A stretch of 64,000 nt of DNA from the NCBI RefSeq assembly GCF_040869045.1, contig NC_090321.1:184669596-184733595 (forward strand). The letters are read 5' to 3'. The position numbers were made by a program, and so were the translations under genes. Below, piece after piece: positions 60,369-64,000 of this stretch. The stretch comes from Eurosta solidaginis. Its lineage: Eukaryota; Arthropoda; Insecta; Diptera; Tephritidae. The notes beneath the pieces were generated by a model that was not told the DNA's origin, searched no databases, and saw only the letters and a list, made by a program, of their open reading frames with translations. The first letter of the stretch is position 1. Each line of letters begins with the position of its first letter.

Positions 60369-60686
60369 GGCGGCCACCGTGGTGTGATGGTAGCGTTCTC
60401 CACCTACCACACCGTATGCCCTGGGTTCACACCCCGGGCAAAGCACCATCAAAATTTTAGAAATAAGGTTTTTTAATTAGAAGAAAATTTTTCGAAGCGG
60501 GGTCGCCCCTCGGCAGTGTTTGGCAAGCGCTCCGGGTGCATTTCTGCCATGAAAAGCTCTCAGTGAAAACTCATCTGCCTTGCAGGTGTCGTTCGGAGTC
60601 AGCATAAAACATGTAGGTCCTGTCCGGCCAATTTGTAGAGAAAATCAAGAGGAGCACGACGCAAATTGGAAGAGAAGCTCTTTTAT
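60369..60686 (+). mobile_element. tRNA-derived SINE in the protease intron
   Basis: Head 'ggcggccaccgtggtgtgat' with A-box-like 'tggtgtgatggtagcg' and B-box-like 'gggttcacacccc', followed by a body with 'gaagcggggtcgcccctcgg' and ending at 'gaggagcacgacgcaaattg' 'gaagagaagctc'. It is the same family as 35765-36108. No firm target duplication. It is not a functional tRNA gene. Confidence 0.78.
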
Positions 60687-61089
60687 TTAATACTTAATAA
60701 TGAATATAATGAAATTAGTCCATGATTTTATTGAATTTTTATCAGAGCGGTAAAAATTTGCTATCATTGTGATTTTTTTTTTAATGGACGTTTTGGCAGC
60801 GGGCTGTCCTCAAGTGGCTCAATGAAACCAGGCTAATCCTGTTCACGCGATATATATATATAATAACTTTTTTTTGTGTTTTTTTTTGTTTTTGCCTAGT
60901 CTTTGATGGGCAGCGGTTTGTCAAGCGTCGCGATCTGAGACTGCTCAGCTACAGAAGGGATTTCATTAGCCAAGCCTAATAGTTAAAGAGAACAGAAGCA
61001 AATGTATTATACATTACATATAATTTAATTAAAAGGAGCCATCTTTTTGGTTTTTTCGAATAACGGTAAATTGCACATATCTCAAAAAC

Positions 61090-61912
61090 CATACCATAGA
61101 ATCAAAAGTGAACTCCATTTTCGAAATCAGGTGGTGATTTTACATTCGAATTTCATAACGGCGTTTCTGGTAAAGAGAAAAAGTTGATATTCGTGGTGCA
61201 GTGTTATTAAGAGAGGTTAGAAGAGGTTTGAGGCGTCTCGATGTCCGAGAAGGAACGCAAAAGTTCACTTCGTTCAGAAGGAATGGGCTCGAAATTGATC
61301 CATTTAAAAGTTTTGTCATAAATATTACACCCAGCATTTCCCTTCGACTAGCAAGAGTTGAAAGATTGATAAGCTTTAATCGATTAGTATTAGGTGTAAG
61401 ATTAGCTAAAGAGTCCTATTGAAAATTTCTTAAGGCAAATAGTAAAAATTGCTTTTGTATTGATTCGAGACTGTCTGCATGGACTTGATAACGCGGATTC
61501 CAAATTATCGAGCCGTATTCTAATATTGGTCTAACTAATATTGTAAAAATTGCTTTAGTTATGTAAGGGTCGTTAAATTCTTTTGCCCACCGTTTAACAA
61601 ATGCAAAAACACCTTTGCCTTTATTCACTGTAGCATTAGTATGAAGATTGAAACTAAGTTTGGAATCCATCATGACTCCCAAGTCAACAAAATTATTTAC
61701 AGTTTCTAGACTATAGTTGTTAATTTTATATGAAGCTTGTGGCGAAATTCTCCGAGAAAAACACATGAATTTACATTTTTTGAGATTGAGCGGCATATAA
61801 TTTACATGGCACCAGATAACCAAGTGTTTTAAATCCATTTGAAGCAAGGAATGTTTCTCAACCGATGCATATGATTTGAAAAGTTTAACATCGTCTGCGT
61901 ACATCAAGATCT
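61090..61912 (-). pseudogene. LINE RT fragment (Jockey/CR1-like)
   Basis: The minus frame 61416-61907 reads MYADDVKLFKSYAS, PLNLKKCKFMCFSR, VDLGVMMDSKLSF and RPILEYGSIIWNP. This is the second half of an RT with an intact YADD box. After a break it continues with LNEVNFCVPSRTSRRLKPLL. It starts abruptly at 61912, so the 5' part is missing. Confidence 0.82.
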
Positions 61913-61914
61913 TT

Positions 61915-62830
61915 GAGTACTTAATTGTATTAGATATATTTTCGATATCGAAAATTTCGAAAAATCGAAAAAGTGCGATAATTCATTACCAAATACGGAT
62001 AAAGCGATGCAACTTGGTAGGTGAGTTGATCTTATGACGCATAATAGAAAACTAGTAAAATTTTGGACAATGGGCGTGGCACCGCCCACTTTTAATTGGC
62101 AGTCGTTGAAGATATCATGATGAAATTTGGCAGGGACGTTAATATTATTACTATATGTATGCTAAATAAAAATTAGCAAAATCGGAGAACGACCACGCCC
62201 ACTTTAAAAAAAAAAATTTTTTTAAATCAAATTTTAAAAGAAAAGTTAATATCTTACAGTATATAAGTAAATTATGTCAACATTCAACTCCAGTAATGAT
62301 ATGGTGCAACAAAATACAAAAATAAAAGAAAATTTCAAAATGGGCGTGGGTCCGCCCTTTTTCATTTAATTTGTTTAGGATACTTTTAATGCCATAAGTC
62401 GAACAAAAATTTACCAATCCTTGTTAAATTTGGTAGAGGCTTAGATTCTAGGACGGTAACTTTTTTCTGTGAAAAAGGGCGAAATCGGTTGAAGCCACGC
62501 CCAGTTTTTATACACAGTCAACCGTCTGTCCTTCCGCTCGGCCGTTAACACGATAACTTGAGCAAAAATCGATATATCTTTACTAAACTGAGTTCACGTA
62601 CTTATCTGAACTCACTTTGTATTGGTGTCAAAAATGGCCGAACTCCGACTATGACCACGCCCACTTTTTCGATATCGAAAATTACGAAAAATGAAAAAAA
62701 TGCCATAATTCTATACCAAATACGAAAAAAGGGATGAAACATGGTAGTTGTATTGGTCTATTGACGCAAAATATAACTTTAGAAAAAACTTTGTAATATG
62801 GGTGTGACACCTACCATATTAAGTAGAAGA
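61915..62830. repeat. Dispersed repeat with 'cgtggcaccgcccac' modules, two partial units
   Basis: A block starting 'ttttcgatatcgaaaat' occurs at ~61936 and ~62665, followed by 'ccataatt..taccaaatac' and 'tggtag.tg.attg.tct' phrases, giving a unit of about 730 bases. The modules 'gggcgtggcaccgcccac' and 'gaccacgcccactt' are shared with 7670-8265. Confidence 0.6.
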
Positions 62831-62939
62831 AAATTAAAAAGTTTTGCAGGGTGAAATCAAAAGCCCTTGGAATCATGGAAGGAATACTGTTCGTAGTATT
62901 ACATATATAAATAAATTAGCGGTACCCGACAGATGATGT

Positions 62940-63525
62940 TCTGGGTCACCCTGGTCCACATTTTGGTCGATATCTGGAAAACGGCTTCACATATACAACT
63001 ACCACTACTCCCTTTTAAAACCCTCATTAATACCTTTAATTTAATACCCATATCGTACAAACACATTCTAGAGTCACCCCTGGTCCACCTTTATGGCGAT
63101 GTCTCGAAAAGGCGTCCACCTATAGAACTAAGGCCAACTCCCTTTTAAAATACTCATTAACACCTTTCATTTGATACCCATATCATACAAACAAATTCTA
63201 GAGTCACCCCTGGTCCACCTTTATGGCGATATCTCGAAAACGCGTCCACCTATAGAACTAAGGCCCACTGCCTTTTAAAATACTCATTAACACCTTTCAT
63301 TTGATACCCATATCGTACAAAAAAATTCTAGAGTCACCCCTGGTCCACCTTTATGGCGATATCTCGAAAACGCGTCCACCTATAGAACTAAGGCCCACTG
63401 CCTTTTAAAATACTCATTAACACCTTTCATTTGATACCCATAGAATACAAACAAATTCTAGAGTCACCCCTGGTCCATCTTTACGTCGATATCTCGAAAA
63501 GGCGTCCACCCATATATCACGATGG
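62940..63525 (+). repeat. Tandem repeat, 130 bp period, ~4.5 units
   Basis: 'ctagagtcacccctggtcca' starts at 63069, 63199, 63329 and 63459, exactly 130 bases apart. Unit text includes 'gatatctcgaaaacgcgtcc' and 'ccttttaaaatactcattaa'. The first partial unit is more diverged, the middle two are almost identical. Confidence 0.92.
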
Positions 63526-63529
63526 CATA

Positions 63530-63745
63530 TCTACTTACGTTTGTCAGAGTTCCGAATAATTAATTAGACGCACGCTAGTTTATTTAATGTTAAATGAAGA
63601 AAGTATTATTATTAGAAATAATGAATATACACTTTAATGTATTATAAGCGAATTATGATTGTGTTAAATACGACGTTTCGTTCTCAAGGTTCGAGACAGA
63701 CTGCTTCGTCTCGCTCATTTCATTTCTCTCCTCAAATCGTCTTTT
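63530..63745 (-). other. Possible 3' LTR/UTR of the adjacent gypsy-like element
   Basis: Noncoding sequence between the pol stop and the 130 bp array, with 'gaggagagaaatg' on the minus strand that could be a polypurine tract. No second LTR is available to prove it. Confidence 0.35.
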
Positions 63746-64000
63746 TTACTTAGTTAGAGTTGCCATGTCGGCTGACAATTCGGCCTTTCCTGACTCCAAA
63801 TCGACCTCGATTTGATCAGGGTCGTCGTCGTCGTCGTATTCGTCGAGCTCGGGTGCACTGTGACACCAGGGCTTTATTTTGTCGGTACTAAATATTGAGC
63901 AGAATTTGCGATTTGTTATTTTTATACCAGGAATATCTTCTATGAGGTATCGGTCGTTTCCCAAGCTTCGGGTAATAACGTATGGACCGCGAAACTTGGG
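63746..64000 (-). pseudogene. Ty3/gypsy-like pol, C-terminal end of integrase (partial)
   Basis: Entering from the right edge on the minus strand, the frame reads PKFRGPYVITRSLGNDRYLI then EDIPG, the 'GPF/Y' region common at the integrase C-terminus of Ty3/gypsy retroelements. It goes on through an Asp-rich tail and stops at 63746. The rest of the element lies beyond the window, so whether it is intact cannot be told. Confidence 0.75.

Larger units (their letters stand above)
60154..64000 (+). other. Intron of the filzig-like gene, running off the window
   Basis: No further exon with the CysGly-Asp-Ser-Gly-Gly region was found. The interval is filled with repeats listed separately; 60690-61090 shows no recognised feature. 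Confidence 0.6.

Noticed and set aside
60369..60440. tRNA-like head with A and B box
   Set aside because: It is part of a SINE found in other copies; the tRNA arms do not close and the B box is altered, so it is not a tRNA gene.
62940..63525. CRISPR array
   Set aside because: The 130 bp units are contiguous with no spacers and the genome is eukaryotic.

Overview
The window looks like a TE-rich euchromatic stretch from a higher dipteran, probably a tephritid-type fly. The evidence is AT-rich DNA, long introns, a protein-coding gene whose exons match the Drosophila filzig protease family, and a mix of Penelope-like, LINE, hAT, SINE and LTR remnants. The species assignment is inference; the insect gene and the element classes are read from the sequence.

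Only one host gene is supported: a filzig-like (matriptase/stubble-like) secreted or membrane serine protease on the + strand. Three internal exons are visible (50041-54783, 59669-59855, 59969-60153) with compatible splice phases. The first is a 4.7 kb exon coding for a six-cysteine knot followed by about 1500 residues of Pro/Thr/Ser/Gln/Lys-rich linker. The next two carry the activation site and the catalytic His and Asp. The upstream exons and the Ser (GDSGG) exon are outside the window or not recognisable, so the first 50 kb may be a large intron or intergenic DNA and the last 4 kb is intron.

Region 1-14 kb: a 3.5 kb Penelope-like element (PLE) with a 15 bp target duplication (2058-5605) inserted in a foldback repeat; a SINE-like piece with a (CAA)n tail; a broken LINE (6.65-7.54 kb); a perfect (GGTAGA)17 microsatellite; a 1.1 kb degenerate short-period array (11.45-12.53 kb); and a nested foldback element (13.4-14.1 kb). 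Region 14-26 kb: an LTR-like repeat, a repeat zone at 15-16 kb, and a 6 kb dead LINE with two tandem 5' regions enclosed by one 10 bp target duplication (19608-25591). Region 26-38 kb: a second short-period array, a hAT element with 8 bp target duplications (28376-29931), an ATCGATAAC-type array, LINE tails, and an LTR-like repeat interrupted by three SINE pieces. Region 38-50 kb: a second PLE family with inverted terminal arms (38.56-41.07 kb), a 1.3 kb GTAACC-type array, a third copy of the short-period array, and an RNase H LINE fragment. Region 50-64 kb: the protease exons, whose introns hold two TSD-flanked hAT-type MITEs, a 242 bp PLE foldback, a SINE, a LINE fragment, a 130 bp tandem repeat and the end of a Ty3/gypsy-like pol.

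The most interesting signal is a set of hammerhead-ribozyme-like cores in the PLE terminal repeats. Four related copies are seen, some with compensating or disabling changes, and two of them sit head to head in a 242 bp mini-element flanked by a 12 bp target duplication. Other notable points are the LINE dimer with a single target duplication and three arrays of one unusual degenerate minisatellite family. No intact transposon gene was seen.
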